A stretch of DNA of 64,000 nt from Lagopus muta. Lineage: Eukaryota > Chordata > Aves > Galliformes > Phasianidae. Where the stretch lies: positions 1,488,001 to 1,552,000 of the forward strand of contig NC_064447.1 of assembly GCF_023343835.1 (NCBI RefSeq), read 5' to 3'. Of this stretch, positions 23,701-34,743 are shown one piece after another; positions within the stretch are counted from its first letter, which is position 1; each line of letters opens with the position of its first letter. A program made the translations under genes and the position numbers. The notes beneath the pieces are model-generated. The model was not told the origin of the DNA. It saw nothing but the letters and a program-made list of their open reading frames with translations, and made no database searches.

Positions 23701-26362
23701 GGGGAGCTGGGCAGCTGGGCAGCTCTGTGCTGCAGAGCCAGGAGCGCTCGACAAGGTGGGACGTTGGCCAGGGCTGGCGCAGCTACACCTTGTGTGGAGG
23801 AAGCGGCTGGGAAGCGGTTAACACTTTGGTTCTGGATTGATTTCTCCTGGAAGGAAGGAAGTGTCTTCACGCAGAAAAAATGCAGAAATAACAGGGTTGG
23901 GGATTTTTTTTTTTTTTTAAATAGCTATTCTCTTTTTCCAGCCATCTGTGCCATTTGCAGCTGATGGAAGGGGGGACGGTGCTGGATGGGGGGAATCATT
24001 TGGGTTTGGGACTGATGTTGCATTTACAGTGTACAAAACAAGAGAGGACATCTGTCCCCAGAGGAGCATTACGCACAGATCTAGGATTTTAGCATTGTGC
24101 TCACGTCCAGTGCTGTCATTACAGATGCACAGAACGGAGATGGCCACGCACGGTTCTGCACTCCTTCCCCTTGCCGTCCTCATCCACAACCACCATGGCT
24201 CCCCATGACCATGGCAGCTCCAGGCCCTTGAGCACTTTCCACAGGTGGCATTTGCAAGCAAACCTGCTGCTTCTTCTTTCTCCATCCCTTTTAACTGTGC
24301 ACTGATGGTTCTGGGAGCATCCTGCCCAAGACTTGGTGCTTCACACCTCTGTGAAGCCAGCCAGGGAGGAGGGCTGGGGTGACATATAGAGCGTACAGCC
24401 ATTCTGCAGCTGCTTTGAGCAGTCCAGCAGGCAGCATCATCCCATCCACTGCTTGTGCAGCACTGCAGCTAACATGCTCTTGCTGCAGGGTGGCACTGAG
24501 CAGCATCTTCCTTTCTTCCTTCTCCAATTCAGTCATCGCTGCCCCTGATCCACAGCCCAGGCTGCCCTAACCCCTCCTTAGCAGTCCTGCTTGCTGGCTG
24601 TTCTCTTTACTAGCAGCAACCAGGCACACCTACCAGCAAGGGCCAGGTGCTAGACCACAGCACTGGCAGTGACTTTGTTGCCTGATAGGAGCAGCACTGG
24701 CACCTGAGGAGCCTTGCCCAGGCAGCGTGGAGCAGCAGGGTGCTGGGTTCAGGTGGGAGTGTGGTGATGCTGGCCCCGTGTTGGCACATGGCTGAGTTTG
24801 CTGGGACAGGCTCTGGCTGTGGGCAGCACATCTCTGCCGAGTGCTTTTCAACAAAAAAACCCTTCATCCTGGCGTTGGCTTTCCTCCTCACGTGGCCCTC
24901 CCCTCCTCTCCTGGATATTTCCCATGGTGCAATCACTCACATGGGGTTCTCTGACACACCAGAAAGCACTGAAATTGTTCATGAAAATAGAAATGAATCG
25001 AGGCACTGCTCTGCTGACCTGAGCCAGCTGGGGCCTGGCAGTGTGCAGAGCAGCCTGGGCAGTGTGAGAAGGGAGAAGGGCCATGGGATGCGACTGCTGG
25101 AGTGTACCTGCTCTGCTGCAACTGCCCTCGGCAGCATAGGGCAGGAAGGAACAGAGAAGGGTCAGATACAAACAGGGTGATGGGGAGGAGGGCAGCACTG
25201 GCACTGGGTCGAGCAGCTCTGGGAGGGTTGGGAATGCAGCAGGATGGGAGCATGCACCCTGTGACCGCTGCCGCCCTCCAGGGAGCTGAGTTCAGTCACC
25301 CCGAGGCTCTGGGAGAGAGGTGCAGCAGACTGGTGGCTAAGTCCCATGATTTACAGCACATCTGATAGTCCTAGTCCATTAATAAAACATGCAGTTGGCC
25401 ATGAAAGGCACATCTGCCTATTTTAAAGTCTATAATAATGGTGAAAGCTCTGACACATGGATTTCTGTAAGAAAACTAGCACTGTAAATAGCATTCCAAA
25501 ATGATGTATTCCATCAAATTCAATGGGACAGTTATTGTATGGTAATTAAATACTACTGAACTATTCAGCCGTTGGATGGCGAATAGAGCCCCGATGGTGG
25601 AATGCTACACGCGCCCGCAGAACACCCACAGACCGCGGCCCCGCGCCTGTGTGCAGCCGTGGTGAGATGAGACTGGAGGGCTCCTGCTCCAGGTGATGAT
25701 GGGATCACAAACGAAGGCTTTGTGCTCTGCTGCAGCTCCTGGGATGGGAGCTTTATGCCCCTCACTGATGCCCTTCCTGAAAACTCCCGGCTGTGCTGCT
25801 TTTGATGACTTTCCTCACTTTGGGCAGCCCCGCGGCGCACGTTGGGTCAGCCGGGCACATCCCCAAATAGCCAGTAGCCAATGGCTGCAAACAGCCAGAA
25901 GAAAAAGGGCTGCTGCAAGGGCAGCGGAGTGCTGGTGGTGGGAGGGAAGGGCACTGCAGAGCAGCCTGCACCTAGCTCTGAGCCCCACTCTGGGGACACA
26001 GAAGGGGAGGGCACAAGCTGAGGCTTCCTTGAAGCCCTCTTTATGAGCAGGCAGGCCCAAGGATAATGAAGTGGAGACAGACAGACACAGAGAGCTTTCC
26101 AAGTCCTTGCTGGTGCCTGACATTAAAACCCAGCCTGTGGGATCCCGTTCCACCCTGCGCCTTGTCCAGGAGCTTTTGCACGCTCCAGCCCTGGGCTGCC
26201 AAGCTCTCTGCACAAAGGCAGCGCGCTGATAAAGCCTGCGGACACTTTCAAGTCTGCTAAAAAGATGTTTCGAGGTGACAGATCTTAAGCAACACACAGA
26301 GCTGAGCGCTGCTCTGCTCTCCACACCCTTCCCCTCTGCCAGGGGAAAGCAGTCACTATCAG
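20743..26362. other. Intergenic DNA, no gene seen
   Basis: Includes a long T-rich tract (22,456-22,522) and an AT-rich block (25,365-25,570) with no repeat signature. No frame resembles a known protein. A minus-strand frame at 21,829-22,107 looks like a signal peptide but has no ATG. Confidence 0.45.
22456..22522 (+). repeat. T-rich (poly-T with C) tract
   Basis: A nearly pure pyrimidine stretch of T runs broken by single C residues. Simple low-complexity sequence, with no adjacent retroelement body on either side. Confidence 0.9.
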
Positions 26363-26527
26363 TGATAGCTGGATCCAATTTATTAGGCGCTTCGAGGAGA
26401 CATTCATCAGGCGAGGAGATAAATAATCTTCAGATGGAACAATTAAATTTAATTGCCTAAAGATTATTTGTCTCCTTCCCTGATGATTGTCTCTGCTGAG
26501 CGCCTTATAAATTGGATCCAGCTATCA
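26363..26527. repeat. 165-bp imperfect palindrome (long hairpin)
   Basis: Two 68-base arms, 26,363-26,430 and 26,460-26,527, are reverse complements of each other at about 87% identity by hand count, with a 29-base loop. The outer arm starts TGATAGCTGGATCCAATTTA and the inner end is AAATAATCTT / AAGATTATTT. The loop itself holds a perfect 16-bp palindrome CAATTAAATTTAATTG (26,440-26,455). There is no transposase frame. It could be a MITE-like foldback element, an old conserved palindromic element, or a hairpin RNA source. Confidence 0.9.
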
Positions 26528-29320
26528 GCAATATTAACTGTGCTTCCCCTCAACGTTGGCTCAGCTGCCCGGACCAAAACACTGGGCTCAGAGGAAACTT
26601 TCACTGCTGTGTGCTGAAGCTGAGGTCGCCGCACTGCTCTCGAGTGCTTTTGTCTCGCATCGTGTCCAGGTGGCCCACAGCTTGGGCTTCTTCTCTGGGC
26701 ACGTCTTGAGCTTGGTGGTGCTGTGCAGGACTGTTGATGCCGGGTGTAGGTTGGTGTGGGGCTGGGACCCTTCCTGGCACTGCTCCATGACTGCAGGATC
26801 CTGCTGGGGAAGGGCTCGAGGAGGGGAGGGGTGTCCCTGCTGGACTGTGGTGAGCCAGATCTCACCGTGGCTGGAGGGGCAGAGAAGCCAGGAGGGTCCA
26901 GAGTGAGCTACAGAGCAGTGCCAGGGCACACAGGGATGTCCTCAAGGGGGCTGTGAGGGAAACGACAGTCAATGCAGTGTGGGTAGCCACCATCGTGCTA
27001 AGCCAGGCCAGGACCAAAGCTGGAACCTCTTCAACAACCCAAGAGTCATCAACTCCCTCCTCTGAAAGTGTCTGAAGTCTGGAAAATATCTTAAATATGG
27101 GAGAGGAAAGGGAGGGGTTTGATCCTCAGCTGGTGTAAATCAACGGAGCTCCACTGACGTTGTTGGACGATTACTGAGACTCATGTCCTCTGACCCCAAA
27201 AATTTCTAGAGAGGGAGGTAATGACTTCAGAGCATTCCAGTGTTGCAAGAGATTGTCCTCCAGCCCGGCGGAGGGGAGGCCACAGTGCCGAGCCGGGAGA
27301 CACGGGGCCCCGATGGGCAGAAAATCCCCATGGACCCCAGCCCTGGGTGGAAATGGGCTGCACAGCAGGGCTGGGCTGCAAGGCCGCTGGGATCTGCTGC
27401 TCCTGCATCTTGCTGAGGGAGGAGGATGGAGGACTTGGGGTGCGAGCATGGGTTGCAGTGTGGCGCTGTGCCTCAGCCACCCCAGGCCGTGGTGGAGTGC
27501 CCGAGAGGGACCAAGAGGCAGGATGGGGCCAAGCCCACCCCACTGGTGCTCCTCACAAACCACGTGCCACAGGAGCTATCAGCTCACTTTGCCACCTGCT
27601 CCGCTTGCACTGGGGCATGCGGGCTGTCGGGATTTGCCAGGAGCCATGGGCACCTTTGGCTTGAACACGGCACATCCTGTTGTACCCTGACGTCCACAGG
27701 CTCAGCAGCACACACACAGGTGTGGGCTGGGTGCCAGCGCTCTGCTCCTCCCTGCGCGCTGCAGAAGAGCCCCTGGAATCAACATGTTTACTGACGGGCT
27801 CCTGCGCTGCTGGCCTGCTTTTCTAAGGAAATGAAGCTTGTGCAATCACATTGTCTGGGGGTGTCTGTTCCTAATAACTTCTGAGTCCACAAGCCAATTC
27901 CAACCCGATCTGACGGGGGGGAGAGGTCTCGAAGCGCAGTGTCCTACCACGGCTGGCGGGGCTGCAGGTACCTCTGCGAGGCAGGGAACTGGAGCATCTT
28001 CCAATCCAGGCAAGATCACAGAGTCAGGAAGCAGGGCCACGTTTGGCCGCCACGAAGTAACCCATAGGCCGTCTGCGAGGAGCACATCTGCCAGCCACGG
28101 CCAGAGCTGGATGCTCTGTGCGCTTGGAGAAGCAGCGTGTCCGGAAGGGTGCACGCTCCAGCTGAGCGGGGCCTGGCGCTGCCTGGGATTTGCACACGTC
28201 TGGGTAGGGAGGACAGCATCTGCAGTGAGCCATGGCTGCCAGAATGCGCGGAGCTGAGCGCTGATACGCCTCCAGCTCCCCAATGTGCTGGGGCTGTGGT
28301 CTCCTCTGCATCCTGGCCGTGGAGATGCGCATTGCCAGGAGCAACTCCACAGCCCCACGGCGCATCTCATCCCGCCTTGGCCAGGATGGGACCGGGACAG
28401 CAGCGCCTTGTTCCTCCTCACGTGGATGCTGGTTTAATTTGCTGAAGGCTTTCAACGGTGCACATGGTGTCTTTGGCTCAGCACTGCCAGGAATATGAGC
28501 TTAGCAGAGCTGGAGAGGACTTTTTTAAAGCGTCTATACAAACATGATTTGTTTTGTAATAACTCTTCTGTTTTGTTTTGAAGGGGATGATGGCTCTGGG
28601 ATCTGAGAGGCTGGAAGACAGCTCTGAGCAGCTCAAATTCCTCCCCACGTGCTATCAATTAACGTCTTCATTAAACACCCAGATCAAAGCTGCTTCCAGC
28701 CAGAACATGACGGCGCAACAGAGCTGGGCTTTGTGAAGTTGCCTGCAATTGGTGACAAACTGAGAAAGGGCTTGGCTTGTCCTCTACCAGCCACACATGG
28801 AATTGGAGAAGGCTGCAAAAGGAGAGAGCAAGTGTCCTTCCATCACAGTCCAGGCCAAAAAACAGGACCCAAGCCGCGGCACACAATGAGGGACGTGCTG
28901 CACATGTGCTTACTGAGGGTCCCTGTGGGCCACCTCAGGTCCTGCAGGTGCCCCAAGCATCTCCCCATTGAGTTGCTGAGGCATGACCTGGAGTTAATCT
29001 AGCAAAGCATGAAGGCTGGAAAAGTCATCTGGAAGGAAACGAGACCACAGGGTTGTCCAGATAGATATTTCCTAGAGGCTCTCCAACGCATCTTCTGCCT
29101 CTACTTTATTTCATCCATGGGCTTCCAGGAGCCCTGCCCTGCTGGTGTTCCAGCTGTTGTCCGCACCAACAGATGGAAATGGGACCACAGTTTTTCTTAA
29201 TACTCATAGAGCAGCAGGGACGGTGGTGTAGGGCCAGGAACGTTGTGACATTTGGGGAAATAACTTCTCCCCACACGTTCTCCCACCGTAATGCTCAGCT
29301 GCAAACCACAGCAGCACGTG
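26528..29320. other. Intergenic DNA, no gene seen
   Basis: Mixed-composition sequence without recognised coding exons. An AT-richer block at about 28,495-28,760 has homeodomain-like sites (ATCAATTAAC). Confidence 0.45.
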
Positions 29321-29324
29321 ATCG

Positions 29325-30320
29325 GGGTTTGGTCTCCATCATATCCAAAAAGTCATGGCTGTCAGTTGAGGACCCCAGTGACTGGAAAGAGGGAAACATC
29401 ACTCTCATTTGTAGGAAAGGCAGAAAGGAAGACCTGGGGAACTACAAGTTGGTGAACCTCATCTCTGTGCCTGGGAAGATAGTGGAACAGATCTTCCTGG
29501 AAGAGATGTCAAGGCACATGCAAGATGCAGAGGTGATCCAAGATAGCCAGCATGGCTTCACAAAAGGCAGATCATGCCTGAGCCAGCTGGCGGCCTTCTT
29601 TGATGGGGTGATGGCATAGGTGGACAAAAGAGGGACAAATAATGTCATCTGCCTGGACTTGTGCGGGGCCTTTGATATGTTCCCACATCACATCCCTGTT
29701 TCTAACCTGGAGAGAGATGGATTTGAAGGTTGTACTATTTGGTGGATAAGGAATTGGTTGGATGGTCACAGCCAGAGCGTTGTGGTCAATGGCTCCATGT
29801 CCAAGTGGAGGTTGGTCAGGAAGGGTGTCCCCCAGGGGTCCATCCTGGGACTGATGCTCTTCAACACCTTCATCAACGACACAGGCAGTGCAGTGGGACT
29901 GAGTGCACCTGGGGACGGCATCCAGGGGGACCTGGACAGGCTCGAGAAGCAGTGACACGAGAACATGATGCTCAGCAAGGCCCAGTGCAGGGTGTTGCGC
30001 TGGGGTTGGGGAATCCCACATGGATCTCTCACTCATTGTGAGCCTTCCAATGCTTGAAATGAGCTTATCAACAGGAGGGGAGGGGAAGTGGCTTTTCATG
30101 CAGTCTGATAGAGATAGGACAAGGGGGAATGGCTTTAAACTAAGCCAGGGGAGGTTTAGGTGAGATGTGAGGAGGAAATCCTTCACCCAGAGGGTGGTGA
30201 AGTGCTGGCATTGCTGCCCAGAGCTTTGGGTGCCTTGGTGCGGCCAACCCACAGCAGGGATGGGACTAAATCCATTTAAGGTCCCTTCCAATACAAACCA
30301 TTCTATGATTCTATGATTAA
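29325..30320 (+). mobile_element. CR1 LINE, reverse-transcriptase fragment plus 3' tail
   Basis: Translation gives a decayed CR1 reverse transcriptase. In order it shows DWKEGNIT, a degraded [17 protein letters not shown] (usual NYRPVSLTSVPGKIMEQ), [12 protein letters not shown], an in-frame stop near 29,619, ICLDLCGAFDMFPH (usual D-SKAFD), and GVPQGSILGLMLFN. The YVDDT-box region is missing, where the sequence jumps to the 3'UTR (ACAAGGGGGAATGGCTTTAA) and ends in two TTCTATGAT units at 30,301-30,318. It is dead: internal stop, deletion and 5' truncation. Confidence 0.95.
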
Positions 30321-31672
30321 TCTGGGGCTTGAGGGAAAATCATAGCAAAAAAAGTTGTTCCAACACATTATTTTTGGGGTCTTTCTTTTTTCTTCCCAGT
30401 AGAAACACCATTTTAGCCATAGTATAAATGTTCAAAAAGGACTGTTGGTTTCAACAAATGTATTCTGCAGAGTTCATGAGCTAGAACCAGCTTGTCAACA
30501 TTCACACTGTCCTGTGCCTGCACTTGGTATATTTTTGGTGGTTTTTTTTTTTTTTTTCATTAATATGAAAATGAGTCTGTTCAATGTCTATTTAGTTGTT
30601 GTTGTTCTTTAAAAGCAGAAAATAATAGGAGAAAGCGCAAGAGAACAAAATGAAATAGAAAATATAAAAAGCAATGGTTTCCTCCCCAGTTTTCACTTTT
30701 GTGTTGGCCCCTGTTCGTACGATGTTTTAGCTTCCAGGTCACTTTGGGAACAGACCACTTCCCTGCATCCCAGGAGCCTTCCTGAGCTGGAAAGCCCCGA
30801 TGCTGCCCAGCCCTCGGGTGGCGTTGGGGAACCTCAGGCCAGGAATCCCAGACGCACCGAAGCAGCCGGGGCTTCCCACCACAGGACTCCTTTCTCCACC
30901 CTCCCAAGCGTCTCTGTGGTTGGGAAATTACAATCTCGGTGTAAAACTGGCGTTGTCCAGCCCAGCTGCCCATGGGAAGTGGCTTTGCCCACAGTGTACA
31001 GTGCTCGGCGGCGTGTGGCTTCCCTCAGAAACCCGGCCTGTCCAGGAACGCCGGGCTCTGTCCTTGTGAGCATCTGAGCCAGGATGGAAAGTGTGGGCAC
31101 TGCGCAGCCCTCGGCTCCCCGGCACCCATCCGAGCACCGCGCAGTTCCGTGACATAGCGGTTCTATTTATTACCTGGGTAAGCAGTGGCTGCAACAGGAA
31201 TTGCACAGAGTTCCTGCAGCTGATAGAGCAATAACTAAGTTCGTCATTGCGCAGTGCCAGACCAGCCCTGGATCTGCCCCACTCCTTTCAGGTGCTGGTG
31301 TGGCTCTTGCTTGTTTTCTCGCCTCTTGTTTGAGGCAGCTGGAAGGAAGGCTTCCTCTGCTGCAGCATGTCTTGGGGTGGGCTGAGAGCATCTCCTGTCT
31401 GCGGACATTGCAGCTGCCTTAACAGAAAGGGAAACTCCTCAGCCTTCCCCAGAAACCAGAACCAAGGCAAGAAATTCCTCAGTGGGAACACAAGAGAGAA
31501 GTGTCCCGGGGAAAAGAAACCCAAAGCAAACAACAACAAAAACCCCACGTCTCAGCCTCAGAGAGCCAAACCTTGGGAAAAATAAAGCTGGATTTGTTTG
31601 AGCAACTCCCCCCTTGGGTGGGAGAAAAGAAACGCAGATGCCTCAGAACTGGTGCCAACAAGCTCCTGATTT

Positions 31673-31693
31673 GGGGGGGGGGGGGGGGGGGGG
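31673..31693 (+). repeat. Poly-G homopolymer, 21 bases
   Basis: An uninterrupted run of 21 G, the second such tract in the window. Confidence 0.95.
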
Positions 31694-31863
31694 AGCGGAA
31701 ATTCAGACTGTCACATTTCAGGTTTACTTCTATGAATCTGTGCAATGCAAGCAAGGCACCGTGCGGTGATGTCTCTCCTGGCAGTCTGAATTAATACAGC
31801 CCCATTTGCCTTTGTGGAATGGTGCCAGTTTTCTCCTGCTGAGCTCCTGGACCTGGGTCTACC

Positions 31864-32982
31864 TCAAAGCAGAAGAGAAAGCCTGGCTGCCAACCTGGCC
31901 AAACCTCTGCCTGCACTGATCTGCTTGCAACTGCTGCTGATGACAGGAGTGGATAAGGATGCAGGCACCCTCACCAAGCACAAAGCGTTCTGCAGCATCA
32001 CCTTTTGGTGCTCGGGGTGTCCAGGATGGGAGCATCCAGCTGCTCTCAGGGAAATCTCAGAGCACACAATGTGCTGGCTGAGCAGCAGCAGCTGAGCCAG
32101 CAGAACACTTCTCCTGGGTCCAGGTTGGTGCTCGGCGAGCTGCTGGTGACCCCCCAGCACTTTGCTGCCCTTCTCACCCCAAGGAGTATTGCTCACATCA
32201 GCCCTCACCTGGAGGAGATGCTTAAGGGTATCTAAGATGTTTAAGGCCCCCAATGGGACGCAGGGCTGCGTGAGGGCTGTGTACATGTGCATGATGCCAG
32301 AGGGGATGGCAGCCGATGGCCACAGTGCATGGAGCAGTCCTGGGCTTGGGGCACGTAGGTGAGTGCTCACCTTGCTGGGTGTAGCACTTGTTCTGGGACA
32401 CATGCAGCCCATGGTGGGTATGCTGGGGACAAGGGCACTGTTGGGACAGGGACATCTGCACCTCGTGACACTGATATGCAACAGGCCCCTGGGTCCCTCC
32501 TGCAATTCAGCATCCTTCTTTTGTTGAAATACCAGAAAAAAGGGGTTGTGATGAACAAAACAATGATGCTTCTCCCAGTTCCAGCACTTCCCAGTAGCGG
32601 GAGGAAGCAGAGCTGAGGACTGGTGCTCTGAGGACCTGCTTCCATGGCACACATGAAAGAACAAATATGGAATTGGAACCCATTGGAAAGTGGCTTGCTG
32701 AGTTGGTGTCACCTGTGCCATTAGCACTGAGCAGGGGGACCTTTTATCTAGATCAACTGAAGGCAGAACGTCTACCCCACCTGCCCCCATGTGGCTTTGA
32801 GTGCCAGAATCCACCATGCCCTGGTACTGTGTTCCAACCACAAGACCCTGCTGTGTGTGTAACAGCCCCAAAAGGTGTAACATCAACGTTCCAGATGCAG
32901 AGCCTGGCTCTAGGCTGGTCCTGGCTCCTACAGCACCACAGCTCTGAGCACTTTGAGTTTTAGCGTGGAACCTGCCCCACAT
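31864..32982 (-). other. Long unassigned open reading frame (372 codons), probably not a gene
   Basis: An ATG-started minus-strand frame stays open for 372 codons in DNA of ordinary composition. The translation is rich in His, Cys, Gln, Ser and Pro with no domain, repeat or signal I recognise, and reads like translated non-coding DNA. There is no flanking promoter-like sequence. It is listed because its length is unusual for chance, not because the product looks real. Confidence 0.2.
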
Positions 32983-33537
32983 AGGGCCAACCCAGTGTTT
33001 GCCCCTGCAAGGCCAGGAGGGCACCAAAGGGCTTCAGGATCCATTGGGAAGAAAATACAGTGATGTGCCCATCGAGACATTCAGGAAGAGCAAAATGTGA
33101 GAAGATGCACACTGCCCTGTTGAGCTCAGCCCAGGGCTGTCAGGAGCCGGGCATCAGCTGTGCCATCTCACTGCTGCCCAGATCTGGGTGTCCCCTGAGG
33201 TGCATGTGGCCATGCTCTGCTCTGTGTGCTCACCCCGTGGAGGCTGCAGGACCGTACCCATGAATTCAGTGACATGTCTGCAGGGCTTGGGCCTGCAGCC
33301 ATCGGGCTTCCAACACCAGACTGGGACAGGATACCTCTAATGCTGCTCCGATGCACACTGTGCACATGGAGCGACATGAACCTTTGTTGAGCTGGGAGCA
33401 TCCCATTACACACTGCTGGGAAGGATTAGCCCAGCCACTGAAAGGGGGGTTAATATGGGGTTAATATGGGGTGAAGGAGCAGGCACTGCCCATCAGGCCA
33501 CAAGGAGACAGCGATACACGGTCAGCAGCAGTCACCT

Positions 33538-34455
33538 TTACTATGGACCACAGGAGATCAGAAAAATAACCTTGGGAACAAGAGACCTAGGTGCTAAGTG
33601 TCATGCTGTAGGACATACAAGAGGCCACTCACAATCACCAGGACAGAACGGCAACCGAGGAGGAAAGGCAGTCCCGCGGCGGTGCTGGGCGCGCTGCAGC
33701 CGTGCCCCATAGCAAACCCGTGGTGGTGTGGGCACAGCTCCATACATGTGTGTGGGGCTGTCGGCGTGCCTTCCTTCGGCCTCTACAACAATAAAAGTGT
33801 CCACACCTCCTACACAACTCCAGTGTCTCTAGCACAGGTTGTTTTTTTTGTTTGTTTCTTTCAGGAAAAAAAATAAAAAAAGAAAGAAAAGAAGAAGCGA
33901 AAGCATTTTGTTCTGAGAAGGGTGTGCAAGAGCTGTTCTCCGGGTGCAGTGCAATGAGGATGGGTAGGAGATAAACTCCCATCCCAGTGCCGTTCCCGTG
34001 CACCAACACCACAGCCTCCACCAGCAGCGTCCTGCAGGTCTTCCTTCTGCCAACCCTGGACAAGGATGTCCAGAAAAAAAAAAAAAAAAAGAAGAAAAAG
34101 AAGAGGAAAAATAATTTAAAAAAGAGTATTGCTGCTTCTTCTCATAATATTTTGTCCTCTCTTTTTCCATCCCCCTCCCAGCCTTCCCCTTAAAAATGTT
34201 TGCTTTCAAATATTCCATTCCTGCAAAGATTCCTCCCAAGCTCTGAGGTCTTCGCACTCCACCCTCGCCTTCTGCAGTCAGAACAACCGAGTCTCGATGT
34301 CTCTTTGGTTAAAAAAAAAAAAAAGAAGGGAAAAAAGGAACACCAACAAGAAACACACAGCCCAGTATGATCCCATTCCACCCCGCGGACGCCTGGTGGA
34401 GGGTGTCCGTGGAAGAAGGAAGCATCAGAGACGCGCCGTCTGCTGTGGGCTGTGC
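33538..34455 (-). other. Probable 3'UTR of the ANKFN1-like gene
   Basis: The region after the stop contains A/T-rich runs (34,073-34,130 and 34,309-34,340). No AATAAA was found on the minus strand. The first weak candidate is AGTAAA at 33,538-33,543, and the true end may be elsewhere. Confidence 0.3.
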
Positions 34456-34743
34456 TCATACGGTGGTCGCCGGCCCGAACTGCAGCACCAGCGGCGACGT
34501 CTCCTTAATGCGGACGTAGAAGCGTCCCTCGGGCCGGGCAGCCTGCAGGGCCAGCGGCCGCGCTTCATCGGGCAGCCACCGCTCGCCCTCCTCGGAGGCA
34601 AACACCAGTCCGAAGTGCTCCAGCTGCTCCTCGCTGTAGCAGAAGGCGGCCAAGCCACCCAGCGCACCGTGGGAGACGTCGTTCATCTGCAGCACCACCA
34701 GCTTCACCACCTCGCTGGCCGACGTCTGGCTGGTGACGTGTAG
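34456..34743 (-). CDS. ANKFN1L: ANKFN1-like last exon, Ras-association domain
   Basis: Starts after a TCTCTCTGCAG acceptor, encodes the last 95 residues and ends in TGA. With the end of the preceding exon ([10 protein letters not shown]...SVK) it forms the beta-grasp Ras-association fold: [20 protein letters not shown], then [16 protein letters not shown]. Confidence 0.93.
   Translation of the reverse strand, partial: LHVTSQTSASEVVKLVVLQMNDVSHGALGGLAAFCYSEEQLEHFGLVFASEEGERWLPDEARPLALQAARPEGRFYVRIKETSPLVLQFGPATTV

Larger units (their letters stand above)
30321..34455. other. Intergenic DNA downstream of the ANKFN1-like gene
   Basis: AT-rich at first (30,330-30,700), with a 21-base poly-G run (31,673-31,693) and an unusually long unassigned minus-strand frame (31,864-32,982). 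The last 0.9 kb (about 33,540-34,455) is probably the ANKFN1-like 3'UTR. No domain-bearing exon was found. Confidence 0.45.

Noticed and set aside
33781..33800. AATAAA on the plus strand (33,790) as a gene end
   Set aside because: No plus-strand gene precedes it, and it is on the wrong strand for the ANKFN1-like gene.
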